NCBI GenBank assembly: GCA_001724265.1
Contig: MEDY01000297.1
Location: forward strand, 1-64,000
Direction of reading: 5' to 3'
DNA from: Rhizaria sp. SCN 62-66
Taxonomy: Eukaryota > Rhizaria, unplaced
Length of the DNA stretch: 64,000 nucleotides
Shown: positions 55,136-64,000 of the stretch, one piece after another
Numbering within the stretch: the stretch's first letter is position 1
How the letters are laid out: each line of letters starts with the position of its first letter
Notes under the pieces: model-generated
Told to the model about the DNA's origin: nothing
Seen by the model: only the letters and a program-made list of their open reading frames with translations
Database searches by the model: none
Program-made: the position numbers and the translations under genes

Positions 55136-57529
55136 TTACACAGCCTTGGTAGCCTTGTCGAAGTCCGCGGCGGAGACCTTGGAGAGACTGGCGACGGAGC
55201 CGAAGAGCCAGCTGGTGAAGTCGGGCACGGTCGCGATGGCCATCTTCTCGTCTGGCGAGTGGGCGCCCACGACTGTGAGCGTGGACGGAAGAGGAGGCAA
55301 AACATACGAAACGTAAACAAAAGAAATGATGAAAAAATGGCACAATTAACACAAATAAACGTAGAAAATGTTTTTTTTTTGCATATGAATTAACATTTCG
55401 TATTGAAAATAACATCATATTTCATTTTCTTGGTGATTAGATGATCAAGTCAATGCATTCGCTAGCGGCACGTACTGAGGGGGCCGATGGAGACGGCGTG
55501 GATGTCGGGGTAGACGCTCTTGATGGGTCCGCACTCAAGCCCGGCGTGCACGGAGTACACCTGCGGCGCCGGCAGCGCGGGGAAGAGCTCCTTGTGCGAT
55601 GACAGCACCGAGGCCAGCAGCGGCGACGACATCGCGGGCTCCCACCCGTTGAAGTACGCGAAGGGCTTGGAGATCTTGGCGCCGGCCAGCGTGGCAAGCG
55701 CGCGGAGGCGGCGCGCAGTCTCGTGCAGCTGGAAGTCGGAGAAGGAGCGGTAGAAGCAGTGGATCATGAAGTAGTCGCCCTCGGGGTCCGCCTCGTCGGT
55801 GGTGCCATGGCGGCTCGCGGCCGCAGCCTCCTCGGCGGCGGCGGCCGCGGCGGCCGCGGCGGGCGTGGGGGTAAGGAGGACGATGGAGAGCGCGTTGGAG
55901 GTGTCGACGTCGCCGGCAACCTCAGGGGAGTAGCGGATCACGCCGTGGGGGATGCTCTGCACCAGCGCGGCAGCGCGCGCCGTGCACTCGGTCGTCAGCG
56001 GGCACAGCAGACCCGCAGACTCGGCCGCAGTAGGAGGCGCAGCGGCGGCGGCAGCGGCCACGGGCTCGAGCGGCGCGGCAGTAAGCTGCAGCGTCATGCC
56101 ACAGAGCGCGCGAGCCTTGGCGGGCTCCGACGCGAGGGCCTTGGCCTCCATGCCCGCGGTCGACTGGGCCCCGTAGAGCCCCGCCGAGGCCTCGCCCAGC
56201 TTCGCCTTGGCCTCAGGCAGCAGCGACTCGGTCACAATGCCCGTGAAGAGCGCCGCCGCGGCCGCGGCCACGGACGCGGCGGCCGCGGCGGGCACCACGA
56301 GCGTTGCCGTGGCGTCGCGCGGGATCGCGTTGGGCGCGTTGCCGCCGCTGAAGCTCGCCAGGCCGAGCCCGTTGCCGCTGGCGCCGCTGCTAACGCTCGC
56401 GGTGTAGGCCTCGGTGGCCTCGCCGATGAGGCGGGCCATGACCTGGATGGCGTTGGCGCGCGCGGAGGCGGCGTCGACGCCGGTGTGGCCGCCCGCGAAG
56501 CCCGAGAGCGCGAGCGTAAGCGCGACCGCGTCCGTCTCAGCCGCCGCTGCCGGCACCGCGAAGGCGGCCGTGGCGGCGGCCGTGGCGGTGGCGGCCGTGG
56601 TGTGCGCGTCGACGGTGACGGCACCGAGCTTGCCGGCGGCGGCGGCGGTCTTATAGGTGGTAGCGACGCGGGCGAGGGGCATGAAAAGCTTGCTCTCCAT
56701 GCCGCCCGCGCAGCCGACGCACACGCAGTGGTCCTCTTCGCTGTCGACGTTGAGCAGCGCCTGCGCGGTGAGGAAGGGCGCGGGCGCAAGGTTGAGCGCG
56801 CCGCCCATCGTCGTCTCCTCCTCGACAGTGAAGAGGCACTCGAGGGGGCCGTGGGCGACCACAGACGCGTCGGCCTCGAGCAGCGCCAGCGCGGCCGCCA
56901 CGCCGATGCCGTCGTCGGCACCCAGCGTGGTGCCCGCGGCCTGGACCCACTGGCCGTCGGCCGTCACGTCGGCGAGGATTGGGTCCGTGTCGAAGCAGTG
57001 GGTCGAGTCCATGGTCTTGCTAGTCACCATGTCGATGTGGCTCTGCACCGCGATGCGCACAGACGACTCGAAGCCCGGCGATGCGGGCTTGCGGACAAGG
57101 ATGTTGCCCGCGGCGTCGACGCTGAAGGGCAGGCTCAGCGCGGTCGCGACCTCCTCGATCTGGGGCGATGTGAAACAAGCGATAGTGAAGAGAAGAAGCA
57201 TGAAGTGTTGTTAAGATATGTTTCTGTGATGAAAGAAGCGCTTAAGACTAAGCCTATATACTATATTATGAACCTGGTGTGATCTAAAGTGCGCGATCGT
57301 GTGCAGCGCTAGATGCAGCATTAGCATAGTTTGCGGTGCGTTTACGTACCTTCTTGCGCATGGCGTCCTCCTTGTGCGAGGGACGGGGCGTGTCGAAGCA
57401 GAGGAACATGTACTTCCACACGTTGTACAGCGGGGTGCCCTCCTGTGCCGCGGGCACAATACGCGAGAACACGCCCTGGGAGCGGGCCGTCAGCAGCGAA
57501 GACGCGGACAACGCCGGGATAGACGACAT
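55136..57529 (-). CDS. PepD-type M20 metallodipeptidase (Xaa-His dipeptidase)
   Basis: Three exons on the minus strand: 57529-57350, 57159-55476 and 55272-55136; 666 residues, TAA stop. Family blocks: DTPRPSHKEDAMRKK (about 47-60), DAAGNILVRKPAS, AVQSHIDMV with His101 and Asp103, GTTLGADDGIGVA with Asp142, LFTVEEETTMGG with catalytic Glu173 and zinc ligand Glu174, LLNVDSEED and GCAGG. Near the end come HAGLECG and, after the second intron, GAHSPDEK, which carries the last zinc His. It should hydrolyse dipeptides in the cytosol with two metal ions. Bacterial relatives are about 485 residues; the extra length is Ala-rich. This type is mostly bacterial, so ancient transfer is possible, but introns and codon use are like the neighbours. 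Confidence 0.9.
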
Positions 57530-58037
57530 CTAAGAGAGAGCATCGAGAGTGATGGGGACAGGAGATGAGGTAAGCATTCAAGACACGCCTACAGGTAGAT
57601 ATATAGCAAATCTTGCAGGCGCAATTTTGTGATAGTAACTTTTAGCAGACTTATAATCTTGATGTCGCTAGAATATGCGCAGCTACGATCAGAATAGTGA
57701 GATTACACCTTGGCAAGTAAGCCGGCGGAGACTCGGCAGATGCGCAGTCGGCGACATGATGTCGGACTTGACTTTAAAAACATCTGAAAAGTGTTGCTAT
57801 ACTCCGTTAACAGGGCCAGTGCCGCATTATCATAATTTTTCTTGGGGCTTATATATTATACCCGATTTATACTTTCTCCAGATCTCATATAGTGCCTTAG
57901 GCAGACCTTGCCGTAGACACTGCCGACAGTCGCAATAACGGGTGTCTGAAGTTCGTGGTGTGCGCAGGTCGGCGACCATAGTAGCAACCTCAACGCTCGT
58001 CTCGTCTTACCGCGTCACTACTTAACGTGTTGGTGAA
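57530..58037. other. Divergent intergenic region, dipeptidase and methyltransferase promoters
   Basis: Probable promoters of both genes. An 87-codon + strand frame at 57675-57938 has AT-rich codons and no family match. Confidence 0.45.
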
Positions 58038-60050
58038 ATGCGCCCGCTGCTGCAGCCCGGCTCGGCGCTCGCCAAGCGCCTCCGCACCCTCCACAAGGCC
58101 AAGGGTCGCCAGGCACAAAGTACGCACGCAAACCAAGCGAAAACGTTCCCTGATGATCGATCTAAATCACAACCTCTTGCTGTTACACTGCTTTCATATT
58201 ATTTACAACATTAACTTGTATTTGCCTGTTCACTCCTGACGTGTCTTCTAACTTTCATGACTGCCTACGCATTCTGCTCCGATTGCTGCTCTGTTCTTAC
58301 GACTGCTGCTGCTGCGTGTTTGCAGGCAGCTTCCTCGTCGAGGGCCGCAAGACCATCGAGCACTTTATGTCCCGCCGCGGCGCTCCGCGCACGCTGCTGC
58401 TGGGCCAGGAGCAGCTTGCTGTGCTGGCCGCCGCCGCCTTTCCAGAGCACTCGCCCCCAAGCAGCCATAACTACAACAACGACAACCACCGGGAAAACAG
58501 TGCGACTGCGACGAGCGCGAGTGACCGCGCGCCCCCGCCGTCGCTCTCGGCCTCGGTCTTGGCCGCGTCGGCGCCCGTCAAGCAGCTGTGGCGCGCGGCG
58601 CTGCCCGGGGCCGTGGTCGCCTCGAGCCAGGCGCTCGAGCGGTGCTCGCATGCGCAGACCGCCTCGGGGTTTCTCGCGGAGTTCGCCCTCCTGCCCACGG
58701 TCACGCGCGTGTACGCAGTCGCGGGCCGCAGCCACACCAGCAGCAGCAGCGACGACGGCTGTGGCCCTAGAGGCGGTGACAGCGAGTACGCCGATGCGAA
58801 CGACGGCGACGATACCACTGTCAACACCGTGAGCAGCCGGGGCGATGGTGACTTCGTGCCCACATACGCGCTCCCGTTTCCCCCTCTTGCAGCAGTTTCT
58901 CCTGTCAACAATTGCGAAACCAAACTCAAGCTCGACAAGAGCTCTCAGGACGTTATCCCAGTCCCCACCGACCCCACCACAGCGACATCCACAGCAGACG
59001 CAGCGTCGCCGCCGCCGCGGTGGGACTGGGCGGCGGGCGGGCTCGTGCTAGCGGGTGTGGCGGACCCCGGCAACGCGGGCACGCTTATCCGCACCGCGGT
59101 TGCGCTGGGCAGGCCACAGGTACGCCAGCGAAGACGCACACACACACACACACAATATCCCGCACTGTCATGTCACTGTACTTAATTTGTTTCTGTTTTT
59201 GCCTCTCGTACGAGCCATCGTCTTATTTTGATTGCGTTTTCTCGTTGCTCATATTGATCTCATTGTGATCTGTTCCTGCTGCCATCGCCTTCATATGTTC
59301 CCATCTGTTCTCATGTGTTCTCTCGCGCGTGTGCCCGTGCAGGTGCTGCTGCTGGACTGCGTGGACGTCTACAACAGCAAGGTCGTTCAGTCCACTGTGG
59401 GCGCCCTCGCCGACGCCGTCGTCGTCGAAGGCAGTGTAAAGGGCTTCGTGGGGTACTTAGACGGCCTCAGTCGCGGGAACAAGAACAGCAGCGAAGACAA
59501 CACTCTGCAAAGCGGCGAGAGTGAAAACGCCGACTCAGCGATGACCGATGCTGAGCAGCCCAGAGCTGCCTGTGCTGGCGCTGGCGAGCGCGTGCGTGCC
59601 CCGCTCGCGCCCTATGTGGTTTCGCTGGTGCCCGACGCCGCGGTCGACCTCACCGCGCTGCCCCCCGTGCTCGCCGCACACCACAGCGCACGCAACAGCG
59701 CACGCAACAGCGCCGGCGACAGCGTAGGCAACGGCAGTCGCGAGAGCGAGCGCAGCGCGGCGGTGCGGCGGCCGTGGGTTGTGGTGGGGTCCGAGGCGCA
59801 CGGCGTGCCGCTGGCGCTGCAGCGCGCGGGCACGGCGTGTGCACGCATCACCATGGCCAGCCCGGACTCGCACCACAACGGCGCGCCTGCCGCTGCCACT
59901 GCCACTGGCACCGCGAGTGCGAGTCTGAATGCGACTGGCCTCGGTCTGGCGGGGGCGGTGGGCTCGCTCAACGCGTCAGTGGCCGGGGCCATCGCCTGCT
60001 ACATCGTCGCGCGGGCCGAGGCGGGCCACGCGGGCGCGCGCGTCGTGTGA
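58038..60050 (+). CDS. SpoU-family RNA 2'-O-ribose methyltransferase
   Basis: Three exons: 58038-58119, 58326-59119 and 59343-60050; 527 residues, TGA stop. The N-terminal substrate-binding part has GSALAKRLRTLHKAKGRQ and, after the first intron, SFLVEGRKTIEHFM. The SPOUT knot carries motif 1 ADPGNAGTLIRTAVALG, motif 2 WVVVGSEAHGVPLALQ and motif 3 GSLNASVAGAIACYIVA, which together bind SAM and form the trefoil knot. The second intron falls right after motif 1. A Ser/Asp-rich insert (about 58730-59020) and a second one before motif 2 lengthen the usual 250-330 residues. It should methylate a ribose 2'-OH in rRNA or tRNA; similarity to the RlmB/MRM type suggests a large-subunit rRNA target. The short N-terminus does not show a clear targeting signal. 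Confidence 0.88.
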
Positions 60051-60882
60051 TGCTCGCGCGGATGGAGCGGAACTATTCGCTAAGATCATTAGTCACATGG
60101 TATTGCAAATGTCTATGAAGCGAGTTGTCATTAGCACGGATGTGCACGCCTCGTTGGCACGAATGGCGCTCAAATGCGGCGACGGTGAGACTGTGGAGGA
60201 AGTGAATGTTGCGGGTATTTATTCAGATGAAGATTTTCGTGATGCTAGTCTTTGTGCTAGAAGATTCAAAACGACGATTTACCCATCTTAAGAGGTCATC
60301 GTTCATCAAATATTTTTGACTCACCTCACTTAATTCCTGTACGTAGTACGTACAGTACATACAATTTTCAATGTTTACATGACTTGCCTACAGGCAACCA
60401 CTGCTCACCTAAGCTTCATTCACTCGAGTAAACTCGATCCAGGATATTTATCCAAATCTAGCCATGTCGCTCCTCATTTTGTGAATTGATAACATAACTG
60501 CACCATTTGATTGTGTGATGTAGGACAAAGGAACACACGGGAGCGAGACAATTAGCTTAAAAGGATTACTACCAGTGTGTGCGAGCCACAGCAGCCCTGT
60601 CTGTATCGGGTGTCTCTGTTGAACATCGTGTATCTTTCGCTTCTAATCGTCAAATGGGAAATAAATATTGGAAGTTGATTTTAGCCGCTAATTTGATACT
60701 GTTTTGTTTTTATATCAAACGAAAAACTGCCTCTCTGGTCTAAAAATCTCGCACTGCAATCCACTCACTCACCGTCCGTCTCGAGCTATCTTCTCCCGCG
60801 CTCTATACCACTATCATATCGCTTTGCATTTCTTTTAAATCGTGGTTTTTGGTGTATTCCTGTGTGGATTTCTGCAGACTAT
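60051..60882. other. Intergenic, one small ORF
   Basis: A 60-codon frame at 60109-60291 starts MSMKRVVISTDVHASLARMA and ends in TAA; it has fairly even codon use and no recognised family, so it is doubtful. The rest is AT-rich. A C/T-rich stretch and a possible 3' splice site (CTGCAG at 60872-60877) precede the next start. Confidence 0.35.
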
Positions 60883-63510
60883 ATGTCTAGTGAAACAGAC
60901 AAGTCTTCTCTACTCGAGCCACACCAGCTCGAAATCCCTACGCACTCAGCGGACAGCGAAACGTGCGACGTCCAGCCCGCGCTCGCCTCTGCCTCCACCG
61001 AGAACAGCGCCGACGCGGACACAGACCCCGACACTGATGTGTCCGTCGTGCCCGCCTCAGCCTCGACCTTGTTTCCGCCGCGCGCGTACGCGGCCGTGGT
61101 GCCGCGCCTACGCTTCCCGCGCTACGTGCACGGGCTCTTCTTCGCCGCGCACCTCGACGACCCGCCCGCGGCGTACCTCTCGCTGTGGCCGCACCGCCTC
61201 ACGCTGCTGCACTTCGCGCTTGCGGGGCTCGACGCGTTGGGCCAGCTTGACCTCCATGTGCCTCCCGGCAGCGCGCGCAGGGCTGAGATCGTCGAGTGGG
61301 TCTACAAACTGCAGGCCGGCGCAGCCAGCAGTGGCAGCAGCGGCGACGGCGGCTGCAGCAGCCACAGCGGGAGCAGCGGCGCTGAGGGCACCGTTGCCGA
61401 CAAGACGACTGGTAACTCTTGCATTGCTAGCGGCATGCTTGGCGACGGCATCAGCGCTGGCAGCAACGGCAACGCTCACAGTGCGTACACTGACAGCGTA
61501 GCTAGCCCGGTGACTGTGAGCCCATACGAACGCTTCCGCGCACTCGGCGGCTTTCGGGGCGCTCCGCTGATGCAGGGCGTTTACGGCAACAGCTCTAGCA
61601 CCCCAACCAATGCTGCCGCTATCCCACAACCGCAGCCGCAGCCGCAACCCCCCTGCGCACAGGCGTCGTCGTAGTCCGCCGGCTCGCCGTGCTGCCCACC
61701 GCCGCCGTCACCGTCTGCGCTGTACCTGGACGTGTCGACGCTGCCGTCGACATACAGCGCGCTCTGCGTGCTCAGCATCCTGGGTGACCCGCTCGACCGC
61801 GTGCGCCGCGCGCCGCTGGCCGCGCTGCTCCGCGCCTGCATACTGCGCAGCCGCAGCGGGGCCCGCGCCAGCGCTGGCGCGGTCGCCGATCCGAACTCGA
61901 TGGTTAGCAGGAGCAGTGGTGCGAGAGTTAGCGTGGAGAGCGCTGCTGACTCTGGTGACGCCGCGCAGTATGATTGCGACGCCGACGTAGACGCCGACGC
62001 AGACTACACCGACTTCAGCGACAGTGGCAGTGGCAGTGACAGTTGCAGCGACGGCGGCGGCGACAGCGATAATGTCCGTGATAATGAGGGCTCGAGTGCT
62101 CAGATGAATGATACCAAGACGAAGAGTCCCCGTGCTTCAAAGTCGACCTCTGAAAAGACCCCTGCGCCAGTGCAAGTGTTCAGCTCGCCGCTGCACGAAG
62201 AGGCGGACGTGCGGTTTGTCTACTGCGTGTGTGCGATTGCGCAGCTCGCAGACGCCGCCGCGCAGCGCAGCATCGCGCGCGACGCGGCACTGCGCGCCGC
62301 GACTGCAGCACAAAGTCCATAGCAGCGCGCAAGCGCGAGTACTATTACTAATGGTAGTGACGGTGACTATGCCAGCGGCGTGTCAGTGTGGGCCTCGGTG
62401 CCACTGCGCCCCCTCGCGGCTTATATTCGGTCGCTGCAGACCAGGGACGGCGGGCTCGCGCTTCTGCCTGCTGACAACGACAATAGTAGCGGCCACAGCA
62501 GTGACCGCTCCAACGACACATATGGATTTGATTCCCTCGCTGCTGTTGGGAAGCAGTTTTACGACTGCGACGTTGATGATGACACTAACAGTGCGAACGG
62601 CGGTCGTCGCGACTGCTGCTGGCAATCTCCACTTCCCTCCGCCGCTCACTCTGCTGCTGCTGCAACTTTCCACAGTACGACATACACGTGCACCGTGCCT
62701 CTCGGCCTGTACCAGCGGCTGCCGCGCCCGCTGCTGGCGCCCGTCAGCCTCGAGGGCCACGGCGGCTCTACCTACACTGGGCTCGCCGCGCTCACGCTGC
62801 TCGGGATGCGCGCGCGTGCACTGCGGCGGGGCGGGAAGCGGCGCACGCAGAGGCGGACGCCGCAGCAGCGCGAGCAAGCGGATGAACAGCCGCGGCCCCG
62901 CGCTGCGTCCGCCGGCCGCAGCACCGTCTCGCTGCCGCGCGGCCTGCTGCCCGCGGCGGCGGCACGCGCGGCGCTGCGGTGGGCGAGTCTGCGGCAGGGC
63001 GATGGCTTCAGCGGGCGCGTGGGCAAGGCGCCCGACAGCTGCTATGCCTTCTGGGTCGGCGCGTCGCTGCACCTGCTCGCGGGCACCGACGCCGCGGGCC
63101 GGCCGCGGCTGCGCACGCAGCGCACAGCTGGCAATCGCGCGTTTGTGGTGCGCGCGTGTGAGGGTGCGCGGGCGGGGTTCGGCCGCGACGCCGAGTCGGG
63201 CGCCGAGGTGTACCACAGCCACTACGCCGTCGCGGGGCTGGCGCTGATGCAGGCCGAGGACGGGCGCGACGCCAACAACGAGTGCGCGCACGGCTGCGAC
63301 GACGAACCGTGCGCGCGGTGCGAAAGCGGCTGTGAACAGGACGACGACGGCGACGGTGACGAAGAGGACGAGGACGAGCACCGGGCGGCGCACTGGCGTC
63401 TGGCCCCGATCGACCCCGTGCTGGGCATCTCGCGCCGCGCCGCGGGCACCGAGGGCGTCGCCTACCCGGGGCTGCTGCCGCGGGGCGACATCGAGCTCCA
63501 GTTTGAGTGA
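60883..63510 (+). CDS. PGGT1B: Geranylgeranyltransferase type I beta subunit, two in-frame UAG
   Basis: One exon of 876 codons ending in TGA, continuous only if the TAGs at 61672-61674 and 62320-62322 are sense. Blocks in order: LRFPRYVHGLFFAAHLDD, HFALAGLDALGQLDLHV, EIVEWVYKLQAG. After the first TAG: TLPSTYSALCVLSILGDPLD and EEADVRFVYCVCAIAQL. After the second TAG: YIRSLQTRDGGLAL, LEGHGGSTYTGLAALTLLG, GFSGRVGKAPDSCYAFWVGA and YHSHYAVAGLALM. The zinc ligands are Asp718 and Cys720 (DSC) and His778. DxRFVYC and TYSALCVLSILGD point to GGTase-I rather than farnesyltransferase. With an alpha subunit it adds geranylgeranyl to CaaL proteins such as Rho GTPases. Family length is about 375; Ser/Gly/Asp inserts hold the TAGs. 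The start is the first ATG after a possible leader intron. Confidence 0.87.
61672..61674 (+). other. In-frame UAG codon 1, GGTase-I beta gene
   Basis: Codon 264, in a Gln/Pro/Ser-rich linker (QPQPQPQPPCAQASS just before it). All zinc ligands lie downstream. Confidence 0.75.
62320..62322 (+). other. In-frame UAG codon 2, GGTase-I beta gene
   Basis: Codon 480, followed directly by CAG (Gln), in a Ser/Ala-rich linker between the DVRFVYC helix and the next repeat helix. Confidence 0.75.
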
Positions 63511-64000
63511 CTGCGACTGCGGCCAGAGCCGAGAGTGTCAGAGGGACCTGAGATTGTGAGTAGAGTTTAATCATGTTGAGTGTAGAAGCTTAACATTCAG
63601 ACGTAGTCATGGCGATACGAATACATGGCAACACTCTACTTTTGTAAGATTGCAACTTGCGCGCTGCAATTTTTCCCCTTCATAATGAAAACTCTGTATA
63701 TCAGCTGGGTATTTACTTCGACATCCTCCTCTTCCGCACCGTGACAACTATCGTCAAGACTCTCAGCATAATTCTCATGTGCATCTACCTTTCATGGCTG
63801 CACTTGCGTCTTGCAAACCTGTGCAAGTTTTACCTGATAAACCCGAGTGACAGTCATTTCAAGTGCTGCGCGATCATATGTTTCCGCACGCGCATCTGTG
63901 TGTGCGCGCTACACCGCTACACCGCGACGCGACGCGCCAGGTTACGCTGCGCTTGTCATGTGTCACAGACCTACCTATGTGGCGCAAATTGGCAAACAGT
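63511..64000. other. 3' flank of GGTase-I beta, window end
   Basis: AT-rich after the stop, then mixed composition up to the edge. No coding start is convincing. Confidence 0.4.

Noticed and set aside
55723-57282. 519-codon + strand frame antisense to the dipeptidase
   Set aside because: Low-complexity Arg/Gly/His product typical of the complement of GC-rich coding sequence; the minus-strand dipeptidase has a clear family match.
60340-60365. GTACGTAGTACGTACAGTAC near-palindrome as a regulatory site
   Set aside because: Single short occurrence in AT-rich spacer with no link to a start codon.
40025-62322. TAG codons as sequencing errors, pseudogenes or hidden introns
   Set aside because: Seven cases, all TAG and never TAA or TGA, in four otherwise intact frames with no splice signals around them. 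Programmed readthrough cannot be fully excluded without expression data.
1-64000. Prokaryotic origin, operons, CRISPR or insertion sequences
   Set aside because: Frame-keeping introns with GT-AG ends in 12 genes and typical eukaryotic proteins (NOB1, DPH3, TVP23, kinesin) rule this out.

Overview
This window is nuclear DNA from a unicellular eukaryote (protist). Exons are strongly GC-rich, while introns and spacers are AT-rich. The introns are spliceosomal and mostly 110-240 bp. Proteins carry long Ala, Ser, Gly, Asn and Gln tracts. A bL9-type mitochondrial ribosomal protein with a presequence-like N-terminus indicates a mitochondrion that still translates. I cannot name the lineage. I could assemble 18 complete gene models plus the 3' end of one more; the models contain 34 introns.

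The main result is a probable variant nuclear genetic code. Of the 18 gene ends I can read with confidence, 11 use TAA, 7 use TGA and none uses TAG. TAG instead occurs seven times inside four otherwise open frames: a NATD1-like acetyltransferase gene, a coiled-coil gene, an SNF2 helicase gene and the GGTase-I beta gene. In two cases TAG falls exactly on the Gln positions of an alternating (CAG-X)n repeat, so UAG most likely means Gln here, with UAA and UGA as stops. A second lineage-wide oddity is the 5' splice site: 27 of 34 introns begin GTACG rather than GTAAG.

Layout. 1-9 kb: the 3' end of an unidentified gene, a dually acylatable protein with three cyclic-nucleotide-binding (CNB) domains and an RGS domain (+), and bL9m (-). 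9-11 kb: a decayed ORF region. 11-21 kb: a ten-exon, about 2,830-residue type I membrane protein built from PPC-like repeats (+). 21-26 kb: a low-complexity ORF (+) and a CIPK-type kinase with a NAF motif (-). 26.7-31.2 kb: a kinesin (+). 31.8-33.8 kb: a zinc-finger-like relic and a short-chain dehydrogenase that has lost its catalytic Ser and Tyr (+). 34-41 kb: PARG with a PIP box and, just upstream, the NATD1-like gene (both -). 41-48 kb: NOB1, a coiled-coil protein and TVP23 (all +). 48-55 kb: DPH3 (-) and an SNF2/Rad5-like ATPase (+). 55-64 kb: a PepD-type dipeptidase (-), a SpoU-family RNA methyltransferase (+) and the GGTase-I beta subunit (+).

There are no operons; each gene appears to have its own transcription unit. 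Neighbours share little function. The loose themes are signalling (CNB-RGS, CIPK, GGTase-I), RNA and ribosome biogenesis (NOB1, bL9m, SpoU methyltransferase, DPH3) and chromatin or DNA repair (PARG, SNF2). I saw no tRNA, rRNA, CRISPR array or intact mobile element.
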